DNA of 64,000 nucleotides from Rodentibacter caecimuris (GTDB taxonomy: Bacteria > Pseudomonadota > Gammaproteobacteria > Enterobacterales > Pasteurellaceae), in NCBI RefSeq assembly GCF_024622045.1, contig NZ_JANKBP010000004.1. One strand, written 5' to 3'. This document shows, one piece after another, positions 17,678-26,932 of the stretch. The position numbers and the translations under genes were made by a program. Position 1 is the stretch's first letter; every line of letters starts with the position of its first letter. The notes under the pieces were generated by a model that saw nothing but the letters and a program-made list of their open reading frames with translations, did not search any database and was not told the origin of the DNA.

Positions 17678-18544
17678 ATGAAAAACGTACTTTCCATCCA
17701 ATCACACGTCGTGTATGGCTTTGCCGGCAATAAATCCGCCACCTTCCCAATGCAACTATTAGGCGTAGATGTGTGGGCATTAAATACCGTACAATTTTCC
17801 AACCATACTCAATATGGTAAATGGACAGGGATGGTTATTCCGCAAGAACAAATTCGTGAAATTGTTACCGGCTTAGATAATATCGAAAAATTACAAGAAT
17901 GCGATGCATTGCTTTCCGGTTATTTAGGTTCGCCGGAACAAGTAGATCAAATTCTTTACGCCTTAGAACAAATTAAGAAACACAATCCTAATGCGCTTTA
18001 TTTATGCGATCCCGTCATGCCGAATCCGGAAAAAATTTGTGTCGTGGCAAATGGCGTTCGAGAAGCACTGATTGAGAAAGCTATCCCTGTTGCGGATATT
18101 ATGACGCCAAACCTTAATGAATTACGCCAACTCAGCGATTTCCCTATCAATTCTTTTGATGACGTATTAAAAGCAGTACGGGGTTTGCTGGATAAAGGCG
18201 TTAAAAAAGTGCTGGTAAAACATTTGGGTAAAGTTGGAAAAATTAATGATCCCGATACCTTTGAAATTATCATGGCAACCCCTGAAGGGATCTGGCATTT
18301 AAGCCGTCCGCTTTATCAGTTCAATTTTGAACCGGTCGGTGTGGGTGATTTAATTGCCGGTACGTTCTTAGCGAACTTACTCAACGGAAAATCGGATGTC
18401 GAAGCCTTTGAAGCGATGAATAATGAAGTTGCCGGTGTGATGAAAACCACCTTCGAACTGAATTCTTACGAATTACAAACCATTGCTGCACGCTTTGAAA
18501 TTTTAAATCCGACCAGCCAATATAAAGCTGAAAAAATTGCCTGA
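17678..18544 (+). CDS. pdxY: Pyridoxal kinase PdxY
   Basis: Phosphorylates pyridoxal in the PLP salvage pathway. The 288-residue ribokinase-fold protein begins MKNVLSIQSHVVYGFAGNKSATFPMQLLG and shows NTVQFSNHTQYGKWTG, LCDPVMPNP and the anion-hole motif GVGDLIAG near the C-terminus. The ATG at 17678 has a strong AGGAGG site. A TATAAT at 17640-17645 is a plausible -10 element. Its stop overlaps the tilS start (TGATGG region), so the two are coupled. Confidence 0.94.
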   Translation: MKNVLSIQSHVVYGFAGNKSATFPMQLLGVDVWALNTVQFSNHTQYGKWTGMVIPQEQIREIVTGLDNIEKLQECDALLSGYLGSPEQVDQILYALEQIKKHNPNALYLCDPVMPNPEKICVVANGVREALIEKAIPVADIMTPNLNELRQLSDFPINSFDDVLKAVRGLLDKGVKKVLVKHLGKVGKINDPDTFEIIMATPEGIWHLSRPLYQFNFEPVGVGDLIAGTFLANLLNGKSDVEAFEAMNNEVAGVMKTTFELNSYELQTIAARFEILNPTSQYKAEKIA

Positions 18545-19833
18545 TGGATCTGTTCTCTATTTTTGAACAACAACTCAAAAAAAATCCCGCTCAAGACTAC
18601 CTTATTGCCTTGAGCGGTGGTTTAGACTCTACCGCACTGCTTGCTTTATTTAAAAAATACAGCGAAAACCAACCGCACTTTAACCTTCGCGCAATCCATA
18701 TCCACCATGGCTTAAGCCCTAATGCCGACAGTTGGGTTAAACACTGTCAATCTTTATGCGAGCAATTTTATATTCCGTTAGTTATCGAATATGTTCAAGT
18801 CGATCGAACCAAGGGCATTGAAGCGGGGGCTCGTGAGGCTCGTTATCAGGCTATTCGACGTCATATACTGCCGAATGAATGCTTAGCAACCGCCCACCAT
18901 TTAAACGATCAAACGGAAACTTTTTTCCTTGCACTCAAACGTGGGAGTGGACTACAAGGCTTGAGCGCAATGCAGCCTCAAAGCGAATTATTCGGGATGA
19001 GCATTTTTCGCCCATTGTTGAATGTTACCCGTGAGCAATTAGAAAACTATGCACAGGCTGAAAATTTGACGTGGGTTCACGATGAAAGTAACGATGATAG
19101 CCGTTATGAGCGCAATTTTTTACGCAATAAAATTTTGCCTAAACTACGTGAACGTTGGGGACATTTTGATCAGACCGTTCAACGCTCCGCGCAACATTGT
19201 TTTGAGCAACAACAACTGATTGATGAATTACTACAAGACTGTTTTCTTGAACATTGTCAAACGCCAACGGAATTCCAACTGCACAATTTCCTTCAATATT
19301 CATACTCAAAACAAACCGCACTTTTAAGAATGTGGTTGGCTCAAAATCAATGTGAAATGCCGAGTAAACGCCAAATTGAACAGCTGATACAAGATGTGAT
19401 TACGGCAAAAAAAGAGGCCAATCCGCAATTTCATTTAGGCAAAAAAGTTATCCGCCGTTATCAATCCTGTCTGTATCTTACCGATAATTTTGCCGATCTA
19501 AGCGGTATTTGTCTTGAAATGCAGGATTCTTGTCTTTCGCTTCCCGACAAGCTTGGTAAACTTTATTTGCAGCGCACAACGGAAAATTTAATTTTTTCTT
19601 GGCAACAATATTCTGTCGAGCTGCCACACACTGATTTACCGATTCAAATTCGCTTTGGTTATTCCGGAAAAATAAAACGCCATCCTAAACGCCCAAAAGA
19701 AGATATCAAAAAAATTTGGCAAGAATTACAAGTCCCACCTTGGCAACGTAACCGCATACCGTTAATTTTTTATGGCGATGAATTACAAAGTGCGGTCGGT
19801 TTTTTTCACATTTCCGGAAATATCACAAAATAG
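18544..19833 (+). CDS. tilS: tRNA(Ile)-lysidine synthase TilS
   Basis: Essential enzyme that makes lysidine at C34 of the CAU-anticodon tRNA-Ile so that it reads AUA. The 429-residue protein has the PP-loop SGGLDST (24-30), HIHHGLSPNADSW, ATAHHLNDQTETFF and RPLL motifs, and a C-terminal TilS domain (about 330-429, ending AVGFFHISGNITK). It starts 1 base inside the pdxY stop codon. Confidence 0.95.
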   Translation: MDLFSIFEQQLKKNPAQDYLIALSGGLDSTALLALFKKYSENQPHFNLRAIHIHHGLSPNADSWVKHCQSLCEQFYIPLVIEYVQVDRTKGIEAGAREARYQAIRRHILPNECLATAHHLNDQTETFFLALKRGSGLQGLSAMQPQSELFGMSIFRPLLNVTREQLENYAQAENLTWVHDESNDDSRYERNFLRNKILPKLRERWGHFDQTVQRSAQHCFEQQQLIDELLQDCFLEHCQTPTEFQLHNFLQYSYSKQTALLRMWLAQNQCEMPSKRQIEQLIQDVITAKKEANPQFHLGKKVIRRYQSCLYLTDNFADLSGICLEMQDSCLSLPDKLGKLYLQRTTENLIFSWQQYSVELPHTDLPIQIRFGYSGKIKRHPKRPKEDIKKIWQELQVPPWQRNRIPLIFYGDELQSAVGFFHISGNITK

Positions 19834-19917
19834 CGCAAAACGTACCGCACTTTACGCGATTTATCTGATAGAATGCTGGGACTTGTTGTTTTTTAATCTA
19901 TAAATAAAGGAAGGCAA

Positions 19918-20535
19918 ATGTTTGATTCTTTGATTGTTCAGTTCGTTGTACTTTGGGCGGTGATTGATCCTATCGGCTCAATTCCCGTTTACCTTTCAAA
20001 AACCATAGGATTCTCTCTTGAAGAACGCAGAAAAATCGCACGTAATGCAGTGATTATTTCTGCCGGAATTTTGCTTTTTTTCCTTGTAGGCGGGCAAGTT
20101 TTATTTGAAGCAATGGAAGTACCGCTTCCGGCATTCCAAATTGCCGGCGGGCTTGTGCTTTTCTTATTTGCTTTAACCATGATTTTTGGTGAAAGCAAAC
20201 CGGAACAAGAAATGAAAATGAGGGCAAATATCACCGAAGTTGCCGTCTATCCCCTTGCCGTGCCTTCTATTGCCTCTCCGGGTGCGATGATGGCGATTGT
20301 ACTGTTAACCGATAACCATCGTTTTAATTTTACCGAACAATTTATTACGGCTGGAATCATGTTAGCCGTATTATTAATCACTTATATCCTATTACTTGCC
20401 GCGAATCGGATTCAGCATTTTATTGGAAATTCCGGCGCAGCAATTATCAGTCGTGTAATGGGGTTAATTTTGGCAACCGTGGCGGTAAATAATGTATTAA
20501 TCGGATTGAAGGACTTTTTTACTCAGGTGGCGTAA
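19918..20535 (+). CDS. MarC/YhgN-family inner-membrane protein
   Basis: A 205-residue polytopic membrane protein with six hydrophobic segments and the MarC motifs DPIGSIPVYLS (17-27) and YPLAVPSIASPGAMMAIV. Function of the family is not established; older links to multiple antibiotic resistance were not upheld. The ATG follows AAAGGAAGGCAA. It is a single gene with its own terminator. Confidence 0.88.
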   Translation: MFDSLIVQFVVLWAVIDPIGSIPVYLSKTIGFSLEERRKIARNAVIISAGILLFFLVGGQVLFEAMEVPLPAFQIAGGLVLFLFALTMIFGESKPEQEMKMRANITEVAVYPLAVPSIASPGAMMAIVLLTDNHRFNFTEQFITAGIMLAVLLITYILLLAANRIQHFIGNSGAAIISRVMGLILATVAVNNVLIGLKDFFTQVA

Positions 20536-20560
20536 AGAATTTAAATAAAATTGATATTGG

Positions 20561-20592
20561 AAAAGGTTTCTGTAGTAGAAACCTTTTTCTTT
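20561..20592 (+). terminator. Terminator of the MarC-family gene
   Basis: AAAAGGTTTCT (20561-20571) pairs with AGAAACCTTTT (20577-20587) across GTAGT, followed by a T-rich run. Confidence 0.85.
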
Positions 20593-20616
20593 TAGGGATA
20601 TTAATATCGGGCTTCG

Positions 20617-20982
20617 CCGATGGCGACCTACTTTCTTTTACTAGTGTAAAAGAAAACACTCCCCAGTTAAATCACTGCTCTTTACTTTATTGTCATTTTC
20701 TTAACGCTAAATTTGTAAACTCGCTACGCTCAAACAATACAAATTTAGCTAAAAATGCCAAGTCGTAAAGGCGATTTATATGGGGCACTGTTTCATTCGA
20801 ATATTAAAAAAGTGCGGTTGATTTTGAGATTGTTTTTCTTTAATTAACCATCACTGACAATAGAAAATTTTAGTCTGTTTGAGCAGCCTGTAGCGAGTTC
20901 AGAAAATTTCTGTTAATCCAATTTAATTGAACAAAGGAAACAAGGAAAAAGAGTCGTGCAGAAAAAAGTAAGCTACCATCGG
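20617..20982. repeat. Intergenic sequence bounded by an imperfect inverted repeat (MITE-like?)
   Basis: CCGATGGCGACCTACTTT at 20617-20634 recurs inverted at 20965-20982 with 14 of 18 positions matching. Next to the left end is a hairpin (TTCTTTTAC / GTAAAAGAA, 20633-20654). The interior (about 330 bp) has no ORF. The right end overlaps the last four codons of mutH. The layout suggests a non-autonomous repeat or relic, but no target duplication was seen. Confidence 0.4.
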
Positions 20983-21650
20983 AAAAACTCATCGTTCAAA
21001 AACTCCCTTAATATCCCCGCTGTAAACTCCTTCCGCAAATAAAATCCCAATGGCAGCGTATCTATCACTTCCCCATTTTTTCCAATCCCTTTTGTGATCG
21101 CTTTACTATTAGCGCCTTTTGGTCGTAACTGCATCACTTCCCCAATTCGGGCGGTAATTTCATCAAGCCTTCCCATGGTGATATATTCCATCAATTCCTC
21201 CCAATCTTGCTTTAATTGCTGCTCTTGTTCAGAACTAGGCTGCCATAAAATCGGTGTGCCAATATGGCGCTCACGCAACGCAATATGTCGGCTCCCTTCA
21301 ATCGGGATCCAAAGTACGCAAGACAATTTATGGCGAACATGTGAATTTTCCCATTGCACACCGGAATTTTGTGTTAATGGCGCAAGGCTGACAAATGTCG
21401 TCTCTAACGGAAAACCTTGCTCATTAATCGGCAAGGTTTTAAGCTCCACCCCTAGATGGGCAAAATCCTGTTCGGCTTTACTGCCTGCAGTAGCCCCTAA
21501 TGCCGTTTCTAAAAGCATACCCACCCAGCCTTTATCACGTTTTAAGTTGGGGGGAACGGGGATAGTAAGCTCATCGGCAAGTTCACCAAAAGTTAATCCG
21601 GCAATAGATTGCGCCCGTTGAAGAAGTTGCGTTAATGTTTGTGGCATCAT
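20973..21650 (-). CDS. mutH: DNA mismatch repair endonuclease MutH
   Basis: Nicks the unmethylated strand at hemimethylated GATC sites during MutSL-directed repair. The 225-residue protein has the catalytic D-(x6)-E-x-K motif at Asp62, Glu69 and Lys71 (DFAHLGVELKTL), plus KRDKGWVGMLLETALG. Two adjacent ATGs (21650, 21647) overlap the ogt stop codon, indicating coupling. The last residues lie in a terminal inverted repeat shared with the downstream intergenic region. Confidence 0.95.
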   Translation of the reverse strand: MMPQTLTQLLQRAQSIAGLTFGELADELTIPVPPNLKRDKGWVGMLLETALGATAGSKAEQDFAHLGVELKTLPINEQGFPLETTFVSLAPLTQNSGVQWENSHVRHKLSCVLWIPIEGSRHIALRERHIGTPILWQPSSEQEQQLKQDWEELMEYITMGRLDEITARIGEVMQLRPKGANSKAITKGIGKNGEVIDTLPLGFYLRKEFTAGILREFLNDEFFRW

Positions 21651-22186
21651 TCGTTATATTTCTTAAAAAAACGGGGGCGGGTATATTCCGTTCCTTTATC
21701 AACGTAAGAAATTTTTTCTAGCTCCAGTAAAAAGCGTTTTGCAGCTAAGCCACCACCAAAGCCGGTTAGAGTTTTATCCTTGCCTAAAATACGATGGCAC
21801 GGAATGATGATGCTAATCGGATTACTGCCAACCGCGCCGCCCACAGCACGCACCGCTTTTGGATTGTTAATCATTTTCGCCAATTCGCCATAACTCGATA
21901 TTTCACCATAACCGATTTGTCGTAAAGCCTGCCAAATTGCTTGCTGGAATGGCGTTCCCTCAGCTTTCAAGGGAATATCTGAAAATGTCTCCGCTTCTCC
22001 CTTAAAATAACGATCAAAAGCCAACCGCACTTTTTGAAAAAGGGGGAGATCATTTTTTTCAACCCATTTAGGATTCGGCTCGAACTGCTCTTTTTCAAAA
22101 TCAATATGCGTGATGTGTTCACCGTCAGACAAGATCAAGAGTTTTCCCACCGGAGAAGGATAATAAGTGTAGTAAAGTGCGGTCAT
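21647..22186 (-). CDS. ogt: Methylated-DNA--protein-cysteine methyltransferase
   Basis: Suicide repair protein that removes O6-methylguanine. The 179-residue protein has the active-site motif IIPCHRILG with Cys130, the helix-turn-helix region TPFQQAIWQALRQIGYGEISSYGELA and GFGGGLAAKRFLLELE. It is overlapped by mutH at its 3' end, forming a two-gene repair unit. The long form without an Ada N-domain fits Ogt. Confidence 0.94.
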   Translation of the reverse strand: MTALYYTYYPSPVGKLLILSDGEHITHIDFEKEQFEPNPKWVEKNDLPLFQKVRLAFDRYFKGEAETFSDIPLKAEGTPFQQAIWQALRQIGYGEISSYGELAKMINNPKAVRAVGGAVGSNPISIIIPCHRILGKDKTLTGFGGGLAAKRFLLELEKISYVDKGTEYTRPRFFKKYNE

Positions 22187-22206
22187 TTTGAGCCTCGTTT
22201 TAATAT

Positions 22207-22232
22207 AAAAAAAGCGTACCGAAGTACGCTTT
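22207..22232 (-). terminator. fadL terminator
   Basis: AAAGCGTAC (22211-22219) and GTACGCTTT (22224-22232) form a 9-bp stem. On the minus strand it is followed by a U run, and it lies 24 bp after the fadL stop. Confidence 0.85.
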
Positions 22233-22255
22233 ATTATGCGAAATTTTTAACTAAA

Positions 22256-23563
22256 TTAGAAACGATAATTTACGTTTAAACCGTAAAGATTAGCCGTGGA
22301 TTTGCTCGTATAATTCACCGCAAAAGGAACTTTTTCTTGCTCCTCTTTAAAGGTGATTTTCTTACCTTTTAAATGAGCATAGGCAAGATCAATTGATAAA
22401 TCCGGCGTCACTTTATAGGTTGCGCCTAAACTATACCAAGTCCGATCCGTATCCGGGATAGAAGCAGAATGATACGAATCTGCGGCTGTTTCATCATAGG
22501 CAATCCCGCTACGTAAAGTCAGTTTATCTGTCGCCTCATAGGAAACCCCTAAGGCAATACGGGAATTGCCACGGAAATATTCATCTTTTTGTAAAGCGGT
22601 AGTGCCATCACTATTATAGGTTGCTTTCAGCTCTTTAAAACGTTTCCAATCTGTATATTTATAGCTATAGTGGAACGCAAATTTATCCGTTACTTTATGA
22701 TAACCGGAAATCTCCCAATACGCCGGTAAATCAAGATCCAATTCTGCCGTATCGGTACGATTTAACGTACGATTGAAAGCGGTATTATCTTTATAATTCA
22801 CAGTAATTGGAGAATGATAAGCGACCCCTAAACGGTTACGATCATTAAATTCATAAACTAATCCGGCATTCCAACCGAATCCCCATTCATTGTCTTGTAA
22901 ACGTGTCACAACATCACTGCTATCCAACACTTTCACAGGGCGACCAGCTTGAGCACTTACCTGGGCATTAATTAAATCAGCTCCAACACCAGCTGTTCGC
23001 TCTAATTTTGCCTTGGTATAAAGTGCATTAATACCTAAACCGAAACTCAAGCCCTCTGAAATACGGTAAGCACCGCTAAGATTTAAATTAATCGCCGTTA
23101 AATCTGTTTTTCCGCCAAATATACCCGCACTATAATCTGAATCAAATTCCGTTTTTAATCCAAAAGGAACGTTCATTCCTCCACCAACAGAAAATTTCTC
23201 GTTAATCGGATAAACAAAATAAGCGTTTGGAACAAAAGCCGAAGGTACAACCTTGTTTTGATTTGCATTTTTATTAGCCAACAATCTACTGACTTGTGGT
23301 GAATCTGAAGTAAATTCTCCTTTTAGATTAACCTTTGCATCAACATAAACACCGCCAAAAGAAATTTCAGGACGTTTAAATAAAGTCATCAACGCCGGGT
23401 TTGTTGCCACGACAGAAGCATTATCCGCTATCGCAGCTTCACCGGCATAGGCACGCCCCAAACCGGAGGTAGAAATTTCCGCTAACTGGAATGCTGCGGC
23501 ATTTACACCACCTGCTGTAATTAACGCTATACTTGCTAATAAGGAATAATTAAATTTTTTCAT
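22256..23563 (-). CDS. fadL: Outer-membrane long-chain fatty acid transporter FadL / OmpP1
   Basis: A 435-residue outer-membrane beta-barrel of the FadL family (OmpP1 in Haemophilus). It has a signal peptide (MKKFNYSLLASIALITAGGV, cleavage near AxA at residue 23), an N-terminal hatch with the NPALMTLF (NPA) motif, about 14 amphipathic strands and a C-terminal Phe (NVNYRF). The ATG at 23563 follows AAGGG; the frame to 23584 is not needed. It is divergent from yfcZ, as in E. coli. Confidence 0.93.
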   Translation of the reverse strand: MKKFNYSLLASIALITAGGVNAAAFQLAEISTSGLGRAYAGEAAIADNASVVATNPALMTLFKRPEISFGGVYVDAKVNLKGEFTSDSPQVSRLLANKNANQNKVVPSAFVPNAYFVYPINEKFSVGGGMNVPFGLKTEFDSDYSAGIFGGKTDLTAINLNLSGAYRISEGLSFGLGINALYTKAKLERTAGVGADLINAQVSAQAGRPVKVLDSSDVVTRLQDNEWGFGWNAGLVYEFNDRNRLGVAYHSPITVNYKDNTAFNRTLNRTDTAELDLDLPAYWEISGYHKVTDKFAFHYSYKYTDWKRFKELKATYNSDGTTALQKDEYFRGNSRIALGVSYEATDKLTLRSGIAYDETAADSYHSASIPDTDRTWYSLGATYKVTPDLSIDLAYAHLKGKKITFKEEQEKVPFAVNYTSKSTANLYGLNVNYRF

Positions 23564-23760
23564 TTGGAACCCTTTGTTATTCATACAAAAAATAAAATAC
23601 GCGGAATTCTAAAACTCCATTGATTAGAGTGCAAATTTATTTTGTTTATTTTTATAGAGTTCCGACCAGTAGAAATTTTGATTTTAAGTGCGGTCGGTTT
23701 TCAATCGATTTCTAAAAATGCTAAAATAACGCCACTAAATTTCAAAAATAAGGACGAAAT

Positions 23761-24048
23761 ATGACTGTAAAATGTAAAGCAGAAGAATCTTTAACTTGTA
23801 GCTGTGTAGATGTCGGCACAATTATTGACGGCTCGGATTGTACCGTAAATATGGTTCAAATCTACTCTACCCAAGCTGAAGCAGAGCAAGTCCTTGCCCG
23901 TTTAACGGAAAAAGCACGTAAAACAGAAAGTGAGCCTTGCGAGATTGTGAGTGAAATATCACCGGTTGAAGATGGTGTACAATTAAGCGCAAGTTTTACC
24001 TTTAGTTGCCAAGCGGAAGCGATGATCTTTGAATTGGCTAATCGTTAA
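23761..24048 (+). CDS. yfcZ: YfcZ/YiiS family protein
   Basis: A 95-residue cytoplasmic protein of unknown function, clearly the YfcZ family: it has a Cys-rich N-terminus (CSCVDVGTIIDGSDCT), AEAEQVLARLTEKAR, ESEPCEI and FTFSCQAEAMIFEL. It is adjacent and divergent to fadL, as in enterobacteria. A uptake-signal-pair terminator follows. Confidence 0.9.
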   Translation: MTVKCKAEESLTCSCVDVGTIIDGSDCTVNMVQIYSTQAEAEQVLARLTEKARKTESEPCEIVSEISPVEDGVQLSASFTFSCQAEAMIFELANR

Positions 24049-24063
24049 AACCCCATTAAATTT

Positions 24064-24095
24064 GACCGCACTTTCAAAAAGTGCGGTCTTTTTTA
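24064..24095 (+). terminator. yfcZ terminator formed by an inverted uptake-signal pair
   Basis: GACCGCACTTT (24064-24074) and AAAGTGCGGTC (24078-24088) form an 11-bp stem followed by a T run. Confidence 0.9.
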
Positions 24096-24108
24096 TCTCA
24101 AAATTTTG

Positions 24109-24124
24109 TCGCAAACGATTGCCT
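24109..24124 (+). promoter_or_regulatory. Putative PurR operator upstream of purM
   Basis: TCGCAAACGATTGCCT matches the PurR consensus ACGCAAACGTTTGCGT at 13 of 16 positions and lies 54 bp upstream of the purM start codon. PurR with hypoxanthine or guanine would repress purMN. Confidence 0.7.
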
Positions 24125-24177
24125 AAGCTGTTACAATCCGCACTGATTTTTTCATTTAATTAATACGGGAAAACATT

Positions 24178-25215
24178 GTGAGCAAACCATCATTAAGTTA
24201 CAAAGATGCCGGTGTGGATATTAATGCCGGGAACGAACTTGTCGAACGAATCAAACCACACGTAAAACGTACAACCCGCCCTGAAGTGATTGGCGGTTTA
24301 GGCGGATTCGGTGCATTGTGTGCCATCCCAAGTAAATACAAAGAACCTATTTTGGTTTCAGGTACGGACGGTGTCGGGACAAAATTACGCTTAGCGATTG
24401 ATTTAAAAAAACACGACACTATCGGCGTGGATTTGGTGGCAATGTGCGTCAATGATTTGGTGGTACAAGGGGCTGAGCCTCTCTTTTTCTTAGATTATTA
24501 TGCAACCGGAAAACTAGAAGTCGATGTAGCGGCGGATGTGGTGAAAGGTATTGCAGAAGGCTGTGTTCAATCAGGCTGTGCCTTGGTCGGCGGTGAAACA
24601 GCCGAAATGCCCGGAATGTACCATGAAGGCGATTACGATTTAGCCGGTTTCTGTGTTGGGGTAGTTGAAAAATCCGAAATTATTGATGGTCGTCAAGTAC
24701 GTAGCGGTGATGCATTAATTGCTTTAGGTTCAAGCGGCCCACATTCAAACGGTTATTCTTTAATCCGTAAAGTGATTGATGTTTCCGGTGTGAATCCGGC
24801 AACCGAACAATTAGCCGGTAAACCATTAAGCGAACAAGTGCTTGCGCCGACTAAAATTTATGTAAAATCTATTTTATCTCTGATCAAACAAACGGATGTT
24901 CACGCTATCGCCCATCTTACCGGCGGCGGTTTTTGGGAGAACATTCCACGCGTCTTACCAAAAAATACTAAAGCTGTCATTGATGAAAAAAGTTGGGAAT
25001 GGCAGCCGATTTTCAAATGGTTGCAAGAACAAGGTAATATTTCCACTTATGAAATGTACCGCACCTTTAACTGTGGTGTCGGTATGGTAATTGCCCTTCC
25101 ACAAAATCAAGTGGAAACCGCTTTAGCGATTTTAAAACAAGCCGGTGAAAATGCTTGGCTTATTGGGCATATTGAACAGGCTGCGGACGACGAAGCGCAA
25201 GTTGTGATTCAATAA
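24178..25215 (+). CDS. purM: Phosphoribosylformylglycinamidine cyclo-ligase PurM
   Basis: AIR synthetase, fifth step of de novo purine synthesis. It has 345 residues with GTG start at 24178. Motifs visible are SGTDGVGTKLRLA, DLVAMCVNDLVVQGAEPLFFLDYYA, GGETAEMPGMY and HLTGGGFWENIPRVLP. It is followed by purN, the usual pairing. Confidence 0.97.
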   Translation: MSKPSLSYKDAGVDINAGNELVERIKPHVKRTTRPEVIGGLGGFGALCAIPSKYKEPILVSGTDGVGTKLRLAIDLKKHDTIGVDLVAMCVNDLVVQGAEPLFFLDYYATGKLEVDVAADVVKGIAEGCVQSGCALVGGETAEMPGMYHEGDYDLAGFCVGVVEKSEIIDGRQVRSGDALIALGSSGPHSNGYSLIRKVIDVSGVNPATEQLAGKPLSEQVLAPTKIYVKSILSLIKQTDVHAIAHLTGGGFWENIPRVLPKNTKAVIDEKSWEWQPIFKWLQEQGNISTYEMYRTFNCGVGMVIALPQNQVETALAILKQAGENAWLIGHIEQAADDEAQVVIQ

Positions 25216-25230
25216 TCTTCTTTCCATTTA

Positions 25231-25256
25231 AGGCGAATAAAAATTCGCCTTTTCTT
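25231..25256 (+). terminator. Hairpin between purM and purN
   Basis: AGGCGAAT (25231-25238) and ATTCGCCT (25243-25250) form a stem followed by TTTCTTTT. It would reduce but probably not abolish read-through from purM into purN. Confidence 0.65.
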
Positions 25257-25273
25257 TTATATTTAGGACACTT

Positions 25274-25912
25274 ATGAAAAAAATTGCCGTTCTGATTTCA
25301 GGACAAGGAAGTAATCTGCAAGCTATCATTGATGCTTGTGAAAAAGGTTTTATCCCGGCCAAAATTGCATGCGTTGTTAGTAATAAAATTGAGGCTTTCG
25401 GGCTTGTACGGGCTAAAAGTGCGGTCATTCCTACAAGTGTTTTTTTGCGCCAAGATTTTATAAATAATCAGGAAATGGATCGCAAAATTGGCGATTATTT
25501 GGAAAGTTTTGACGTTGACCTGATTGTGCTTGCCGGCTATATGAAGATTCTTACGCCTGAGTTTACCCAACGCTTCCAAGGAAAAATTTTAAATATTCAC
25601 CCTTCCCTACTGCCGAAATATGCGGGACTTAATACCTACCAACGTGCCTTAGAGGCGGGCGATACGGAACACGGTACAACCATTCATTTTGTTAATGAAG
25701 AAATGGACGGCGGTGCCATTATTTTGCAGGCAAAAGTTCCCATTTTCCCAAACGATACTGTGGAAGATATTGAATTACGTACAAGAGAGCAAGAATATCG
25801 TATTTACCCGATGGTGATTAAATGGTTTATTGAAGATCGCTTAAGTCTAAAAGAAGGCATTGCCTATTTAGACGGAAAACCACTACCAAAGCAAGGTTAT
25901 GCCTGTGAGTAA
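25274..25912 (+). CDS. purN: Phosphoribosylglycinamide formyltransferase PurN
   Basis: Transfers a formyl group from 10-formyl-THF to GAR in purine synthesis. The 212-residue protein has the N-terminal VLISGQGSNLQAIIDAC motif, LAGYMKILTPEF, the catalytic ILNIHPSLLPKYAG region and HFVNEEMDGGAII. It is co-oriented with purM. Confidence 0.97.
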   Translation: MKKIAVLISGQGSNLQAIIDACEKGFIPAKIACVVSNKIEAFGLVRAKSAVIPTSVFLRQDFINNQEMDRKIGDYLESFDVDLIVLAGYMKILTPEFTQRFQGKILNIHPSLLPKYAGLNTYQRALEAGDTEHGTTIHFVNEEMDGGAIILQAKVPIFPNDTVEDIELRTREQEYRIYPMVIKWFIEDRLSLKEGIAYLDGKPLPKQGYACE

Positions 25913-25916
25913 AAAG

Positions 25917-25946
25917 AAAAGCGATGAATGATTTCATCGCTTTTTT
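25917..25946. terminator. Bidirectional terminator between purN and ompW
   Basis: AAAAGCGATGAA (25917-25928) pairs with TTCATCGCTTTT (25933-25944), flanked by A and T runs, between convergent genes. Confidence 0.9.
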
Positions 25947-25969
25947 GATAACTAGAGGACAATTTACAA

Positions 25970-26653
25970 TTAGAAACGATACGCTAAACCTGCGAAGAAC
26001 ACAAATGGATCAAGTTTAAGTTTTACTTCGTGTTCATAGCCAGCTGTTACAGCCGGAACTTTAAATTTAGCGGTAGTTTTAATGCGGGTGTACCACATTG
26101 CCGTATTCAAATATAAACTATCGGTTAATTTAATATCAATACCCGCATTGACAACCGGAGCAAAAGAATGTTTCTTCACGTTAACATCGGTAATTAACGT
26201 ATTTGTTGATTTTGCATTAAAGAAACGAGTGTAGTTTAAACCTACACCAAGGTATGGACGAGAACCAGCATCTTTATCTAAGAAATAATATTGTAAATAT
26301 AGACTCGGAGGTAATTGTTTCACTTTCACTACATTACCTAAATTATCGCCAACAGCACCATTCGTTAAAGCACTTAATCCTGGCACGTTTGCTTTCACTT
26401 TGTGTGAAAATGGCGTTGCAGCTAACAATTCTAAACCGATATTATCAGTAAACATATAGGTACCGGTTAAGCCTAACTGTGCATTATCACCTACCTCTAA
26501 ATTAACCGGCACTGCAGTTTTAGTAGTAGATTCAGAATTTGCTGACACAAACACGCCACCGGCACGTAAAATCACATCCCCGGCTTGGTGAGCATTTGCT
26601 ACACCGGCAAATAATGCGGCGGTTAAACCTAATGCTAGTGCTGTTTTTTTCAT
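25970..26653 (-). CDS. ompW: OmpW-family outer-membrane protein
   Basis: A 227-residue eight-stranded beta-barrel porin for small hydrophobic compounds. The signal peptide MKKTALALGLTAALFAGVANA is followed by AGDVILRAGGVFVSAN, NIGLELLAATPFSHKV and LPPSLYLQYYF, and a C-terminal Phe (AGLAYRF). A strong AAGGAG site precedes the ATG. It is divergent from the yciCBA genes, as in E. coli. Confidence 0.94.
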   Translation of the reverse strand: MKKTALALGLTAALFAGVANAHQAGDVILRAGGVFVSANSESTTKTAVPVNLEVGDNAQLGLTGTYMFTDNIGLELLAATPFSHKVKANVPGLSALTNGAVGDNLGNVVKVKQLPPSLYLQYYFLDKDAGSRPYLGVGLNYTRFFNAKSTNTLITDVNVKKHSFAPVVNAGIDIKLTDSLYLNTAMWYTRIKTTAKFKVPAVTAGYEHEVKLKLDPFVFFAGLAYRF

Positions 26654-26932
26654 ATTGAACTCCTTAAGTATAATGTTTAATTCATAACCATAAAAAGACT
26701 ATGGCTATTTGCGGTTTGTAATATACTCCATATTGAGTATCAATTCTGTGATCTAATTCAAGGTTTTAAACATTTAATAAAATTATTTAGGTGAAATCAG
26801 TACAATTTTCAGCCTAAAAACTTAAAATCACAAAATTTATTCCCTATCAAGGGGTAGAATTTTTATATAGATAAATGGCAGAACCCTATAAACAAGGTAT
26901 AATTGCCTCACTTTTGACAAAGAGAAAATTGA

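Noticed and set aside
26654..26932. FNR or CRP site between ompW and yciC
   Set aside because: Only half-matches were seen (TGTGATCTAATTCAAG near 26744); too weak to list.
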